Part shown: positions 44,826 through 54,748 of the stretch, piece by piece | Numbering within the stretch: the first letter of the stretch is position 1 | Layout of the letters: each line of letters opens with the position of its first letter | DNA from: G963677445 sp963678275 | GTDB lineage: Bacteria > Bacteroidota > Ignavibacteria > Ignavibacteriales > Melioribacteraceae | Reading direction: 5' to 3' | Assembly: GCA_963678275.1 (NCBI GenBank) | Contig: OY782765.1 | Location: 4,774,001-4,838,000, forward strand | Length of the DNA: 64,000 nucleotides | Program-made: the position numbers and the translations under genes | Notes under the pieces: generated by a model | What the model saw: the letters and a program-made list of their open reading frames with translations, nothing else | The model's database searches: none | What the model was told of the DNA's origin: nothing

Positions 44826-46940
44826 ATGCGATATACGGTATCATTTATCTTAATAATATTACTTTCTTCCTGTTCGGCTTTAAAGAATCCGGTATCGGAT
44901 CGGATAAAAGCTGAAAACAGCGGTAATGCGGAGTTCAGCCGGTTTGATAATGGTAAACTCTGGACATTCGAACATTTCCCTTACCAGTATTTTGATTCGG
45001 TATATAGTTTCATCCCAACAGAAATGTGGCTTGACAGCGTAAAACAGGCCAGCCTGTTATTTGCCGACTGGTGCTCAGGTTCATTTGTATCGGAAGAGGG
45101 ACTGATATTAACCAACCATCATTGCATTGATTTTATTGTCACCAGTGTTCAGAAGGAGGAGGAGGATTTATTAAAAACCGGCTTTTACGCTCCATCCCGC
45201 GAACTGGAAAGAAAGGTGCCCGATCTTTTTGTCGATCAATTATTGTTTACGAGTGATATAACGGATGAAATAAACAAAAAAATTAGTGACTCACCTGAAA
45301 AAAGTATTGATGTAATAATTGCTGAAACCGAGTTGGCCTATTCAGATTCCACCGGTCATTTGTGCCGGATTACCCCTTTATATAACGGCGGCCTTTACAG
45401 CTTATATTGTTATAAAAGATATGAAGATGTCAGACTTGTATTTTCACTTGAAAGTGATATCGGTTTATTCGGCGGAGATCCTGATAACTTCACCTATCCC
45501 CGTTACAACCTCGATTTTTCTTTCCTTCGCGCTTATGAAAATGACAAACCGGCAAAAACCGCAATTTATTTTAAGTGGCGCCCCGGAGGAGCTATTGAGA
45601 ATATTCCCCTTTTTGTTATCGGCAGGCCAGGTTCAACCGAAAGATTTAAAACTATGGCGCAGCTTGAATATGACCGGGCAATTCATTTAAGGAACATGTC
45701 GTGGCTCTCAGGCAGGATGACCTCATATCTTCTTGAAGCGATGGAGTTGCGGCCCGAACAAAAGAAAACGCTAAACTCGTTTTATCTGATGGTATCCAAT
45801 TCGGCAAAAGTTTACGAGGGGGAATACGCGGCTCTTAATGATTCCGACCTTCTGGCGAGAAAGGAAGCTTTTGAAAATTTACTCAGGAAGAAGGTGGCCG
45901 ATGATAAGGAGCTGAGTAAAAAATATTCAGGAATATGGGAGGATATTGAAAAAATAAACGAAAAAAAAATGGAACTGGGACCCAAACTTTCCATATTTTC
46001 GATTAATGAAGGAATAATTCCAAGATTTTGTATCAGAGCCCGTGAATTTATCAATCTGGCTTTAGACTTCTATTCCGATAATGCTCAGCTTAAGCCGACA
46101 GAAGAAATTAAAAAAGAGATAGACCTGCTCCTGAATGAAAAGATTGATATGGAGCTTGAAAAAAAGAAGATTGAACTTTTAGCCGGTTACATTTACCTGA
46201 ACCTGGGGGAAGAGTCGGCATTACCGGCAGGAATGTTTGGCGGAAGAAAAAAATCAAAAGCTGCCGATTATGCATTGAGCAACACAATTTTGACTGACCC
46301 TGAAAAAATGCTTGATATTTTACTTTCCGGTAAAGAGGTCCTTTTGGATTATCCCGATCCATTTATTACCTATATTATGGAGGCAACCGATTTTCTAAAC
46401 GAAAATTCAGATTTTATGGATGAATTGATTATGAGGGAGGAGGAGCTGGAAAAACAACTTGGAAATATAGTCTATGATGTTTTCGGTACAGTTTTACCAC
46501 CTGACGCCACCGCGACAATACGGATTTCGGACGGTATTTTGAAATCATATGAATATAATGGAACAGTTGCTCCGTTAAAGACTACTTTTTATGGACTATA
46601 CAACCGCCATTATTCATTTAATATGAAATATCCATGGAAACTTACAGATAAATGGCTCAATCCCGCGGCCAAACCTGATTTGAGCACACCAATTAATTTT
46701 ATCAGCACTCATGATATCACCGGCGGAAGTTCGGGAAGCCCGGTGATTAACTGTAACAGAGAACTTGTCGGGCTTGCATTCGACGGAAATATTGAGAGCC
46801 TGGCAGGGAATTTTTTATTTGATCCGGAATCGAACAGAATGGTGTCGGTTACATCGGAAGGAATTCTTGAGGCAATATCGAAAATCTATGGCGCCTCTTC
46901 TCTGGTAAATGAGATTCGCGCAGGTAAACTGGCTGATTAA
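44826..46940 (+). CDS. S46-family dipeptidyl-peptidase (DPP7/DPP11 type), lipoprotein
   Basis: 704 aa from ATG 44826 (an earlier in-frame start at 44781 lies in the leader). Signal/lipobox: FILIILLSSCSALK. The S46 catalytic triad is visible: His in LTNHHCIDF, Asp in the GGDPDNFTYPRYNLDFSF region, and Ser in ITGGSSGSPVINCNRELVG. The length matches known DPP7/DPP11 enzymes, which release dipeptides from oligopeptides in the periplasm for amino-acid uptake. The residue that decides between hydrophobic and acidic preference cannot be assigned safely by eye. Confidence 0.93.
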   Translation: MRYTVSFILIILLSSCSALKNPVSDRIKAENSGNAEFSRFDNGKLWTFEHFPYQYFDSVYSFIPTEMWLDSVKQASLLFADWCSGSFVSEEGLILTNHHCIDFIVTSVQKEEEDLLKTGFYAPSRELERKVPDLFVDQLLFTSDITDEINKKISDSPEKSIDVIIAETELAYSDSTGHLCRITPLYNGGLYSLYCYKRYEDVRLVFSLESDIGLFGGDPDNFTYPRYNLDFSFLRAYENDKPAKTAIYFKWRPGGAIENIPLFVIGRPGSTERFKTMAQLEYDRAIHLRNMSWLSGRMTSYLLEAMELRPEQKKTLNSFYLMVSNSAKVYEGEYAALNDSDLLARKEAFENLLRKKVADDKELSKKYSGIWEDIEKINEKKMELGPKLSIFSINEGIIPRFCIRAREFINLALDFYSDNAQLKPTEEIKKEIDLLLNEKIDMELEKKKIELLAGYIYLNLGEESALPAGMFGGRKKSKAADYALSNTILTDPEKMLDILLSGKEVLLDYPDPFITYIMEATDFLNENSDFMDELIMREEELEKQLGNIVYDVFGTVLPPDATATIRISDGILKSYEYNGTVAPLKTTFYGLYNRHYSFNMKYPWKLTDKWLNPAAKPDLSTPINFISTHDITGGSSGSPVINCNRELVGLAFDGNIESLAGNFLFDPESNRMVSVTSEGILEAISKIYGASSLVNEIRAGKLAD

Positions 46941-47080
46941 TTTTTTTTTACATTCAGAAAAATGGAAATACGGTTGACTGCCGGTTTTCTGTAGCTGCCA
47001 AAATCAAATGACCGGATTTTGATCTTTGATCAAAAAAAACATCGCACAAAATATCTGAAATCTTTTTCTGGTGACATACT

Positions 47081-49699
47081 GTGACTAACTCGAATAATGA
47101 GAATGGAAAAAAACTCCTGCCCGGGGAGTATATTAAAAATTATAATTTATTACCTGTTTTCGAAAGAATTATTGACATACCCGGAATATGTTTTATTGTT
47201 CTGGATGAAAATGCCGGGTATGTTTATGGAAGTTACTGGTTCGAAAATCTGGATATCGCAGACCGGGAAAAAATAATGGAGGGTATATCCTCTTCCTCTC
47301 TTTCTCATAAAGAGAGAGCGGATAAGAGGAATGATGAAAAACTGACGGTCCTTCTTGAGGTAGAGAACAGGATAGTAAGGCTGAACGGCTATCACATCGA
47401 GGGAGGTGATGGTTCGCCACCCTGTTTTATATGGCTTGGCAGCCAGGGCCTCTCGGAAATGCATGAAATTCAGCGGATAAGAAAAAATGAGGCTGAGATC
47501 AGAAGGTTATTGTTATTTTCGGGCAATGGCATTCTTGTGGCAAATCCTGAGTCATATATCATTGAAAAAACCAACGATCAGTTTGTGAAATTGTTTGGCG
47601 AAGGTATCGGTAATAATCTTGTTCATTCATTTAACTGGACAAATCCCTCCCTTATAGAAGCTTTTCTGAAAAATATCCGCGAAGAGAAACTTTTTAATGA
47701 ACTCAGCACCTCCCTGCTTTCAGTGGGCGGAGTGAAAGTATATGTTGATCTTGTTATGCGAAAGCAGATGATGCAGGATGGTGTAAAACTTATTTGTTCC
47801 ATTCAGGATACCACCGGTATAAATCTTCTTCAGGAGAAGCTTAACTTTTCGAAGATGCTTCTTAACAAATCGCTGAATGCTTCTGACAGGGCAATAATTA
47901 TATTTGATCCCGCGGATTATTCTATCATCGATACGAATGAAAAAACACTAAAATTATATGGCATAGACAGAAACAGTTTCCTGGAGCTTAAGTTTGACAA
48001 ACTGATAAGAGACAAGGAAAAACTCAGGGAGGTGATCAAACAAAACTGCGGCTCGGTTAAAATATCATCGCAGCCTGAAATGCTGGTTTCCAAAATGGGT
48101 GATATTGTTCCTGTGGAGCTTCATCTTGAGTTTTTTGAAACGGCGGGAAAACGATTCGGAATTGCTTCGGTTGAGTGCGTCAGTGAAGGGAAAAAACAGA
48201 GGCAGGCGCTGGACAGATATGAAGAGAAGTTTAATTCCCTTATAAACGCTTCACCCGACCTGGTATATATAAAGGATGGCGTAGGAAACTGGGAAGCGGC
48301 AAATTATACCGCGAGATTTCTTTTCAGGCTGGATCAGATACATTTTCAATCGAAAAGCAACGAGGACCTTTCAGAAATATTCCCGGAATTAAAAACTGTT
48401 TTTGAAGGGTGCGCCAGAACCGACAGGATTGCATGGGAGAGAAGAAGTATACACAGGGAGGACGCTTTTATTCCGGCTCCGAGGGGCGCGATGAAAGTAT
48501 TTGATATGATTAAGGTGCCGGTATTTCATCCCGATGGAAGGAGAAAATTTCTAATAGTTATTGGCCGCGATATTACCGAACGTAAATTAACCAAAGAGGC
48601 TCTCAGAAAAAGTGAGGAGCAGTTCAGGTCCCTCTTTGAAAATTCAACCGTGGGAATATACCGGACAACCTATTCGGGTGATTTTATCATTGCCAATGAC
48701 GCGTTTATAAATATGCTGGGTTATAGAAATTTTGGTGAACTGGAAAATATCAATAGTAACGACATTTATTTGCATCCCACAGATAAAAAGGAGTTTATAA
48801 GGATTGCCGAGACTTTCGGACGTGTTAAAGGATTCGAAACCGCTCTGACGAAAAAAAATGGCGAGGAAATCTACGTTAGAATTAATTCCCGGCCTATCAG
48901 AAATGATTCGGGCGAAATTGAGTCATTTGAAGGTATGGTTGAGGATATTACGGAAATTAAAAAAGCGGAAAAGAAACTTATACATGCAAAAGAGGAAGCG
49001 GAAAAGTCGGATATTTTGAAATCTGAATTTCTTGCCCAGATGTCCCATGAAATCAGGACCCCTATTAATACTCTTCTTAACTCCGCTTTTTTTATCAGGG
49101 AATCAATAGCTGAAAGCATAAATGAGGATTTAAAAAATTGCTTTAATATTATTGATAACTCCGGCATACGGATTATTAGAACGATTGACCTTATTCTCAA
49201 TATGTCGGAAGTGCAGACCGGCACTTATGACTACCGTGAAAAAGAGCTCGATATTTATGAAAATATATTAAAAGAGTTGCTGAATGAATTTCGTATACTC
49301 GCTGAATCGAAAGGAATCACTCTCGCGGTAAACATAGTTGGTGAGAATACACGTCTTACAGCGGACGAATACAGTGTAAAGCAGATTTTCAGCAATATCA
49401 TCGATAACGCGATTAAGTTCACCGATGCGGGGGAAATTTCGATTAAGCTTGACAGGGAGGATGGAGATGATCTTATCGTTGAAATAAGTGACACCGGTGT
49501 TGGAATATCGGAGGTATATCTTCCCAACCTCTTTAAACCTTTTACACAGGAGGAGCAGGGATATACCAGAAAGTATGAAGGAAACGGACTCGGACTTGCC
49601 CTGGTAAAAAAATACTGCGAAATTAATAACGCGAGTATTGAAGTGGAGAGCAGAAAAGATCATGGCTCAACTTTCAAGGTGATATTCAGGCAGACTTAA
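47081..49699 (+). CDS. Soluble multi-PAS sensor histidine kinase
   Basis: 872 aa from a GTG at 47081, no membrane segments. Four clear PAS domains begin near residues 140 (LLLFSGNGILVANPESYIIE), 265 (SLNASDRAIIIFDPADYSII), 380 (SLINASPDLVYIKDGVGNWE) and 512 (SLFENSTVGIYRTTYSGDFI); residues 20-120 may be a fifth. HisKA: FLAQMSHEIRTPIN with His at about 656. HATPase: IFSNIIDNAIKF, SDTGVGIS, GNGLGLAL. The kinase core, including FKPFTQ-x-x-QGYTR, closely matches that of the kinase at 4137, so the two are paralogs with swapped sensors. No response regulator is adjacent; the signal is unknown, probably intracellular. Confidence 0.9.
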   Translation: MTNSNNENGKKLLPGEYIKNYNLLPVFERIIDIPGICFIVLDENAGYVYGSYWFENLDIADREKIMEGISSSSLSHKERADKRNDEKLTVLLEVENRIVRLNGYHIEGGDGSPPCFIWLGSQGLSEMHEIQRIRKNEAEIRRLLLFSGNGILVANPESYIIEKTNDQFVKLFGEGIGNNLVHSFNWTNPSLIEAFLKNIREEKLFNELSTSLLSVGGVKVYVDLVMRKQMMQDGVKLICSIQDTTGINLLQEKLNFSKMLLNKSLNASDRAIIIFDPADYSIIDTNEKTLKLYGIDRNSFLELKFDKLIRDKEKLREVIKQNCGSVKISSQPEMLVSKMGDIVPVELHLEFFETAGKRFGIASVECVSEGKKQRQALDRYEEKFNSLINASPDLVYIKDGVGNWEAANYTARFLFRLDQIHFQSKSNEDLSEIFPELKTVFEGCARTDRIAWERRSIHREDAFIPAPRGAMKVFDMIKVPVFHPDGRRKFLIVIGRDITERKLTKEALRKSEEQFRSLFENSTVGIYRTTYSGDFIIANDAFINMLGYRNFGELENINSNDIYLHPTDKKEFIRIAETFGRVKGFETALTKKNGEEIYVRINSRPIRNDSGEIESFEGMVEDITEIKKAEKKLIHAKEEAEKSDILKSEFLAQMSHEIRTPINTLLNSAFFIRESIAESINEDLKNCFNIIDNSGIRIIRTIDLILNMSEVQTGTYDYREKELDIYENILKELLNEFRILAESKGITLAVNIVGENTRLTADEYSVKQIFSNIIDNAIKFTDAGEISIKLDREDGDDLIVEISDTGVGISEVYLPNLFKPFTQEEQGYTRKYEGNGLGLALVKKYCEINNASIEVESRKDHGSTFKVIFRQT

Positions 49700-50535
49700 A
49701 ATAAATACATCCGGTTTTCAAATGGGGGATTTCAGGAATGGTGTGTATATTTTTTATCTCCGCCCCCACGGGGGAATTCCGCGCGGTTATTTGGTTTCGC
49801 CATTTGTAGCGCTTATTATCACCAGGTTAAAACATCGCGCCGGCAAGGCGTCCCTCAAGAATTTTACAGGCTCTTATCACCACACTAAGGCCAGCATGTT
49901 GAGGATAATCCGGAGAGCAAAATTTGTCAAATAGCCCGCTAATAGCATGTTGCCGATAGTCAGGTCGCGATTCCAAATAAACCGGCCAGGCCCGAGCCTA
50001 AAAAGGAATCACATAAACGACTACGGATGGAGTCGAATATGAATAGCCCCGGATGCAATCCGGTGGTCTGATATAGCGGCCATCTTTCGCGACGCTGAAG
50101 GCGTCGAATATAAACACCCCGGGGGAAATAGTAGTTGCCGGAGTAAAATCAAATCCGCGATGAATTTCTATATTCGACCCCGTCGGGGTCAGGACTGCAT
50201 ATTTTTATCTTAATCCCGGGCTGCTCTCTTCTTTCGCCGGGGCTATTGATATTGAATCCCATTCGGGATTCTTTTTAATAGAAATCAGAGCTCAATTCAT
50301 CAGGTGTTTGCAGTTTATCCTTTCCTCTTCAGGGCGTTTTCCCCAGGCTCTGCCCGGGGAAAATTCAGGCCATTTATCTGTTTATGAAGAAATTATTTTA
50401 ACAGGAGTAAGCGGATTATTAAATTTTTAACACATTCTCCTTATTAATTTCCCGCGGCATAATTAAATTCCGCATATAATTCATTAAATTTAAGGTATAA
50501 AAATTCGTGAAGGAAAAATCAAAAAAGGAGTGAAA
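49700..50535. other. Intergenic region of palindromic repeats
   Basis: No gene. An inverted copy of the 475-bp unit start lies at ~49850-49985. A run of small hairpins follows: CCGGAT-GCA-ATCCGG (50049-50063), GACGC-TGAAG-GCGTC (50091-50105), GACCCC-GTC-GGGGTC (50176-50190), and GAATCCC-ATTC-GGGATTC-TTTTT (50264-50286), the last terminator-like. TTTTCCCCAGGCTCTGCCCG at ~50338 echoes a segment of the 475-bp unit. Confidence 0.65.
49850..49985 (-). repeat. Inverted single copy of the 475-bp unit start
   Basis: On the minus strand it reads TTGGAATCGCGACCTGACTA, CGGCAACATGCTATTAGCGG, and CAACATGCTGGCCTTAGTGT in the same order and spacing as units at 23998-25510. It lacks the block A and cloverleaf parts. 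Confidence 0.75.
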
Positions 50536-52047
50536 ATGAACGATACAGGAAACGGACAGGATGTCAAAGAGCTGATTGATGTTTATTCATCAAATTTTGA
50601 TTACAATATTGATGAAACAGCAATTATCCTGGCGGCGGGTCATGGGAAAAGGATAAAATCGCACACATCAAAAATGCTTCATCAGATATGGGGCGTGCCT
50701 ACTGTTGAGCGGGTTTATGAAGCATGCAGAAAAGGCCTTGAAAAAGTAAACATGGTAATGGTTGTCGGCATAAAAGCTCCGGATGTAATAAAAGTTATCG
50801 GGAACAGGAAAAATACGGTTTTTGCCCACCAGGCCGAACAGAATGGCACAGGACACGCGGTCCAGGTTGCTCTTGAAAAGATCAACAAAGACAAATACAA
50901 GGGGCTTATTTATGTTTTGCCCGGCGATATGGGCCTGATAAATAAAGCCACTATGCAGATGTTCAGGCAGAGCTTCAAGGATTCCGGCGCCGATATGATG
51001 GTTCTTACCGGGCTTTATGAAGGGGATCCAAAAGATAACAGTTATGGCAGGATTATCAGGGTAAAAGATAAGGATGTTAATGGAAAACCTGCCGCTGAAG
51101 ACGCCGGAAAAGTAATTGAAATTATGGAAAATAAGGATATCTGGAGCCTCGACCAGGATGAAGAATATGTTCTGGAATATAACGGCCGCAAATATTGTTA
51201 CTCACGTGAGGAGTTGATTAATAATAATGAGTTTAATTCAGGAGTCTACGCATTCAAATATGACAAACTGATGGAACTTGTTTTTAATCTTGACAGCAAC
51301 AATGTCCAGAAAGAGATTTATATAACCGATCTTATCGGGCTCTTTAATAAAAGCTCCTATATTGTCGACGCCGTAAGTCCCATGGAACAGCATGTTATTA
51401 TGGGCTTTAACAATAAAGCGGTGTTAAAGGAAATGGAAAGCATAGCCCGGCAGATAAATTATGATAAGATCAAAAATATAATCGAAATTTCAGATCCCGA
51501 TGATTTCTTTATAGATGAAAGCGTTATAGAAGATATTATCAGGATGGATTCCGAAGGAATTCCCCTTGATATTAAAATAGGCAAGGGAGCTTATATCGGT
51601 AAAGGTGTTAAGCTGAATTACAATCTTGATCTCGGCAAGAACGTTTATATAAAGGGAAATGTCATATTCGGACGGAATATATCGGTATCTGAAAATGCGC
51701 ACCTTTCAGCATTTCCTAACCAGCAGCTTATCCTCAAAGATGATGTAACTATTCTCTGGGGAAATATAATAAAAGGCAATATAATTATAGGCCGGGGTTC
51801 GAAAATTGAATCCAGTGTAAATATGACCGGAAGTGATGAGTTCCCGCTGAGGATAGGCAAGAATGTCCAGATAAAGGGCACCAGCTATGTTTTTGGCTGC
51901 ACTATTGACGATGATATTTTTATCGAACACAGTGTGCTTATTAAAAAACGTGTTGAAAAACTGATTAAGAAAAATGGTGAAGTACAACCGATCAAATTTA
52001 TCCTGCCGATGCCTGAAGGTATTGACGCGATAGATGATATAGATTAG
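50536..52047 (+). CDS. GlmU-like sugar-phosphate nucleotidyltransferase with divergent C-terminal beta-helix
   Basis: 503 aa from ATG 50536 (GGAG 5 nt upstream; a GTG at 50530 overlaps that site). The N-terminal ~250 residues are a GlmU-type uridylyltransferase: IILAAGHGKRIKSHTSKMLH, HQAEQNGTGHAVQVAL and VLPGDMGLI (metal Asp). The C-terminal half has hexapeptide-like IGKGAYIGKG, GKNVYIKGNV and GRGSKIESSV turns of a left-handed beta-helix, but not the usual acetyltransferase signature of GlmU. It probably makes a UDP-sugar from a sugar 1-phosphate and may not acetylate glucosamine 1-phosphate. A strong terminator follows. Confidence 0.78.
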   Translation: MNDTGNGQDVKELIDVYSSNFDYNIDETAIILAAGHGKRIKSHTSKMLHQIWGVPTVERVYEACRKGLEKVNMVMVVGIKAPDVIKVIGNRKNTVFAHQAEQNGTGHAVQVALEKINKDKYKGLIYVLPGDMGLINKATMQMFRQSFKDSGADMMVLTGLYEGDPKDNSYGRIIRVKDKDVNGKPAAEDAGKVIEIMENKDIWSLDQDEEYVLEYNGRKYCYSREELINNNEFNSGVYAFKYDKLMELVFNLDSNNVQKEIYITDLIGLFNKSSYIVDAVSPMEQHVIMGFNNKAVLKEMESIARQINYDKIKNIIEISDPDDFFIDESVIEDIIRMDSEGIPLDIKIGKGAYIGKGVKLNYNLDLGKNVYIKGNVIFGRNISVSENAHLSAFPNQQLILKDDVTILWGNIIKGNIIIGRGSKIESSVNMTGSDEFPLRIGKNVQIKGTSYVFGCTIDDDIFIEHSVLIKKRVEKLIKKNGEVQPIKFILPMPEGIDAIDDID

Positions 52048-52059
52048 TTTTATAACCAG

Positions 52060-52103
52060 GTCCCCGTTAAAATCAATTTTGATCGAAAACGGGGACTTTT
52101 TTT
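52060..52103 (+). terminator. Rho-independent terminator for the GlmU-like gene
   Basis: GTCCCCGTT (52060-52068) and AACGGGGAC (52088-52096) with a 19-nt loop that can itself pair (AAAATCAATTTTGATC), followed by seven T. Confidence 0.9.
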
Positions 52104-52470
52104 ATCCTCAACGGAACAGGGCTCATAATCGCTCCCGGATGAAAGATGATAACTTTTCGGTTGGCGATCAAATTCTCAATAAAACGGCAAAACTTTTTTA
52201 ACGGAACAAAACCTGTCAGACCAGGGCTGTAAAAAGATGGAAGGCATAAAATACCGTAAAACTATAGCGCCGCAAAAAACATGGAGGTATTTTACACGGG
52301 AGTATTTTTTTTATGCCCACATGAAAATCAGGACAAGGGACTTCAGGTAAGCAGGCGCTGTGTTATATTTTATATAATCAGGCTTTACGGTATATACCAA
52401 TACTGAAGGAACTGAAAATTCCTTAAAATTATATATAAAAAAGGGGATTGCTTCGGCGGGCGTAAAATGA
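52104..52470. other. Gene-free stretch between GlmU-like gene and rpsT terminator
   Basis: It contains a degenerate block A (GATCAAATTCTCAATAAAAC then GGCAAAACTTTTT, ~52167-52199). I see no gene, RNA gene or other motif. Confidence 0.5.
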
Positions 52471-52506
52471 AAAAAGAAAAAGCGTCCGAATAAATAATTC
52501 AGACGC
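52471..52506 (-). terminator. Rho-independent terminator for rpsT
   Basis: GCGTCCGAAT and ATTCAGACGC form a 10-bp stem with one mismatch around AAATA; on the minus strand TTTTTCTTTTT follows. Confidence 0.88.
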
Positions 52507-52528
52507 CTTACAAACTTTTATAATTTTC

Positions 52529-52789
52529 TTAAGCTGATTTAAGAGAATTTACGTAACGAACTAAAGCCGATTTTTTTCTGGCAGCGTTATTTTTGTGGAG
52601 TCTGCCTTTAGCGGCAGATTTATCAAGATAAGCTACAGCTTCTTTCAGGATTGGTTCAACATCCTTATTATCTTCTTTATCATAAACTTTTTTCATCAGG
52701 GTTTTGATCTTTGACGCGGCAGCCCTGTTTCTTATTTTTCTCTTTTCGCTTGTTTTGATTCGTTTCAAAGCTGATTTATGATGAGCCAT
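52529..52789 (-). CDS. rpsT: 30S ribosomal protein S20
   Basis: 86 aa. MAHHKSALKRIKTSEKRKIR and the closing KNNAARKKSALVRYVNSLKS are characteristic of S20, a three-helix 16S rRNA-binding protein. It is transcribed alone, divergently from queE, with its own terminator. Confidence 0.97.
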   Translation of the reverse strand: MAHHKSALKRIKTSEKRKIRNRAAASKIKTLMKKVYDKEDNKDVEPILKEAVAYLDKSAAKGRLHKNNAARKKSALVRYVNSLKSA

Positions 52790-52938
52790 TATATTTCCTG
52801 TTTCTTGATTATTTTTTTACAGATTCGAAAAATATCACTTTTTTTCCCTTATGTCAATTATTATTTTTTGAATTCTGTTTTGTAAATAGAAAAAATTGTA
52901 CTAAGTTTGACAATTTAAAAATATAGAATATCTGATTT

Positions 52939-53577
52939 ATGGTCAGAATTACAGAAATATTTCATTCGATACAGGGTGAAGGAAGCCGCGCCGGGCTGCC
53001 CTGTGTTTTTATACGGCTGACAGGATGCAACCTGAGGTGCAGTTATTGTGACACAGCTTATGCTTTTCATGGCGGGGCCGAAATGTCGCGTAAAGAAATA
53101 ATTGAAAAGGTTAAAGTTTATAATTGCCACCTGGTTGAAATAACCGGCGGAGAACCGCTGACTCAGCAGGAATGTTTTCCTTTAATGAAAGAACTCGCCG
53201 ATGAGGGCTTTGATGTGATGCTTGAAACCGGCGGTTCAATTTCAGTGGCCGATGTTGACAGCAGAGTTAAAATTATTATGGATGTGAAATGTCCGTCAAG
53301 CAGGATGGATCACAAAAACAGACTCGAAAATTTTAACGAACTCAGGAAAGATGATGAGGTGAAATTTGTTATCGGCGACCGGACCGACTTTGATTTTGCG
53401 CTTGATATTATAAAAGATTACATTCCAAAGGGTAAATTTGTATTGCTTTTTTCTCCTGTTTTTGGAAAAATTAAACCTGTCGCGCTTGCTGAATGGCTTC
53501 TGGAAAGTGGAATTCAGGCCCGGCTTCAATTACAATTGCATAAATATATCTGGGATCCCGAAAGAAAAGGTGTATGA
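52939..53577 (+). CDS. queE: 7-carboxy-7-deazaguanine synthase (QueE)
   Basis: 212 aa radical SAM enzyme of queuosine/7-deazapurine synthesis, converting 6-carboxytetrahydropterin to 7-carboxy-7-deazaguanine. ITEIFHSIQGEGSRAGLPCV is the QueE opening; the cluster motif is CNLRCSYC, followed by EITGGEPLTQQ. The short 8-residue C-x3-C-x2-C motif is standard here. It overlaps queD by a few bases, and this pair catalyses consecutive pathway steps. queC and queF are not in the window. Confidence 0.93.
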   Translation: MVRITEIFHSIQGEGSRAGLPCVFIRLTGCNLRCSYCDTAYAFHGGAEMSRKEIIEKVKVYNCHLVEITGGEPLTQQECFPLMKELADEGFDVMLETGGSISVADVDSRVKIIMDVKCPSSRMDHKNRLENFNELRKDDEVKFVIGDRTDFDFALDIIKDYIPKGKFVLLFSPVFGKIKPVALAEWLLESGIQARLQLQLHKYIWDPERKGV

Positions 53578-53990
53578 TGAAAATAGCTAAAGAATTCAGA
53601 TGGGAAATGGGACACAGGCTTCCATTTCACGAAGATAAATGTATAAATCTGCATGGACATTCATATAAGATGATCCTTGAGGTGGAAGGCTCACTCGATA
53701 AAAACGGAATGGTTCTCGATTATTATGAGCTGAAAAAACTGGTTAATCCTGTTATTGAAGAACTTGATCATTCTTTTTTGGTTTATGATGAGGATAAAGA
53801 ACTGATTGAGGTTTTGAGGAAACTCAATTCAAAACATTCTGTGGTTGGTTTTCAGACTACCGCGGAAAATATCTGCAATTATTTCCTCGAAAAAATCAAA
53901 AAGAGCGGGCTGCCCCAAAATATCAGTTCCCTTAAAGTAAGAATTTATGAAACGGAAACAGCTTACGCTGAAAACACTCTGAAATTATAA
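53577..53990 (+). CDS. queD: 6-carboxy-5,6,7,8-tetrahydropterin synthase (QueD)
   Basis: 137 aa. The start is taken as ATG 53577, 6 nt after AAAGG; an ATG at 53574 is the alternative. Zinc and active-site residues: His in MGHRLPFHEDKCINLHGHSY (with the catalytic Cys), DHSFLVYDE, and the C-terminal YETETAYAE. It makes 6-carboxytetrahydropterin from dihydroneopterin triphosphate, feeding QueE encoded directly upstream. Its 3' end overlaps the convergent sirtuin gene by 6 bp. Confidence 0.93.
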   Translation: MKIAKEFRWEMGHRLPFHEDKCINLHGHSYKMILEVEGSLDKNGMVLDYYELKKLVNPVIEELDHSFLVYDEDKELIEVLRKLNSKHSVVGFQTTAENICNYFLEKIKKSGLPQNISSLKVRIYETETAYAENTLKL

Positions 53991-54731
53991 ACTTTCTTTG
54001 AGGGATTTAACTTCTTTAAGAATCGCGGGCAGGGTATCGCCGGCTTTTCCCATAATGGAATAATCCACGCTGTTGGAAATTTCAGTAGGTTCAATATTTA
54101 TCTCCACCAGGTAAGCTCCCCCGCTTCGGGCAGTAAAGGGGATATAGGCTGCCGGGTAAACAACGGCTGAAGTTCCCACTATAAAGCAGATATCAGCCTC
54201 GGAAGCTTTTTTTTCGGCCATCGCGAAAACATCCTGCGGAAGCATTTCACCAAACCAGACCACGTCGGGGCGAATCAGTCCCCCGCACTTGTCACATTTC
54301 AGCGCCTCTTTGGAATCGTGCGGAATTTCATAGTAAAACGTCTCGCAGTCGACACAGTAGTTGCGTTCAATATTGCCGTGAAGTTCATATATCTTATTGC
54401 TTCCGGCGCGCCTGTGAAGATTATCAATATTCTGCGTTACCACAGAAACTTCCCTGTAATATTTTTCAAAATCAGCGATAGCTTTATGACCGTTATTGGG
54501 TCCGGCATCTGAAATTATTTTTCTTCTGTACTGGTACCATTCCCAGACCATATCGGGATTTCTCATAAAAGCGTTAAAGTTGGCCAGTTCTTCCGGTTTT
54601 AATTTTTTCCATATACCATTCTCACCCCGGAACGTGGGAATTCCGCTTTCGGCAGATATTCCGGCGCCGCTGAAAAACATAATTGATTCGGCATTTTTCA
54701 GCTTCTCAATAAACTTTTTGTCATAACTCAT
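53985..54731 (-). CDS. cobB: Sir2-family NAD-dependent protein deacylase
   Basis: 248 aa. Motifs: FFSGAGISAESGIPTFRG (NAD), TQNIDNLHRRAGS, catalytic His in YELHGNIE, zinc cysteines YCVDC and LKCDKCG, and VGTSAVVYPAA. WEWYQYRRK contains the Tyr-x-x-Arg pair of class III sirtuins, which favours removal of succinyl/malonyl as well as acetyl groups. AAGGAG precedes the ATG. Third gene of the NusG-like/YhaM-like/sirtuin operon (17 bp gap). Confidence 0.92.
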   Translation of the reverse strand: MSYDKKFIEKLKNAESIMFFSGAGISAESGIPTFRGENGIWKKLKPEELANFNAFMRNPDMVWEWYQYRRKIISDAGPNNGHKAIADFEKYYREVSVVTQNIDNLHRRAGSNKIYELHGNIERNYCVDCETFYYEIPHDSKEALKCDKCGGLIRPDVVWFGEMLPQDVFAMAEKKASEADICFIVGTSAVVYPAAYIPFTARSGGAYLVEINIEPTEISNSVDYSIMGKAGDTLPAILKEVKSLKESL

Positions 54732-54748
54732 TTCTCAGCTCCTTTTAT

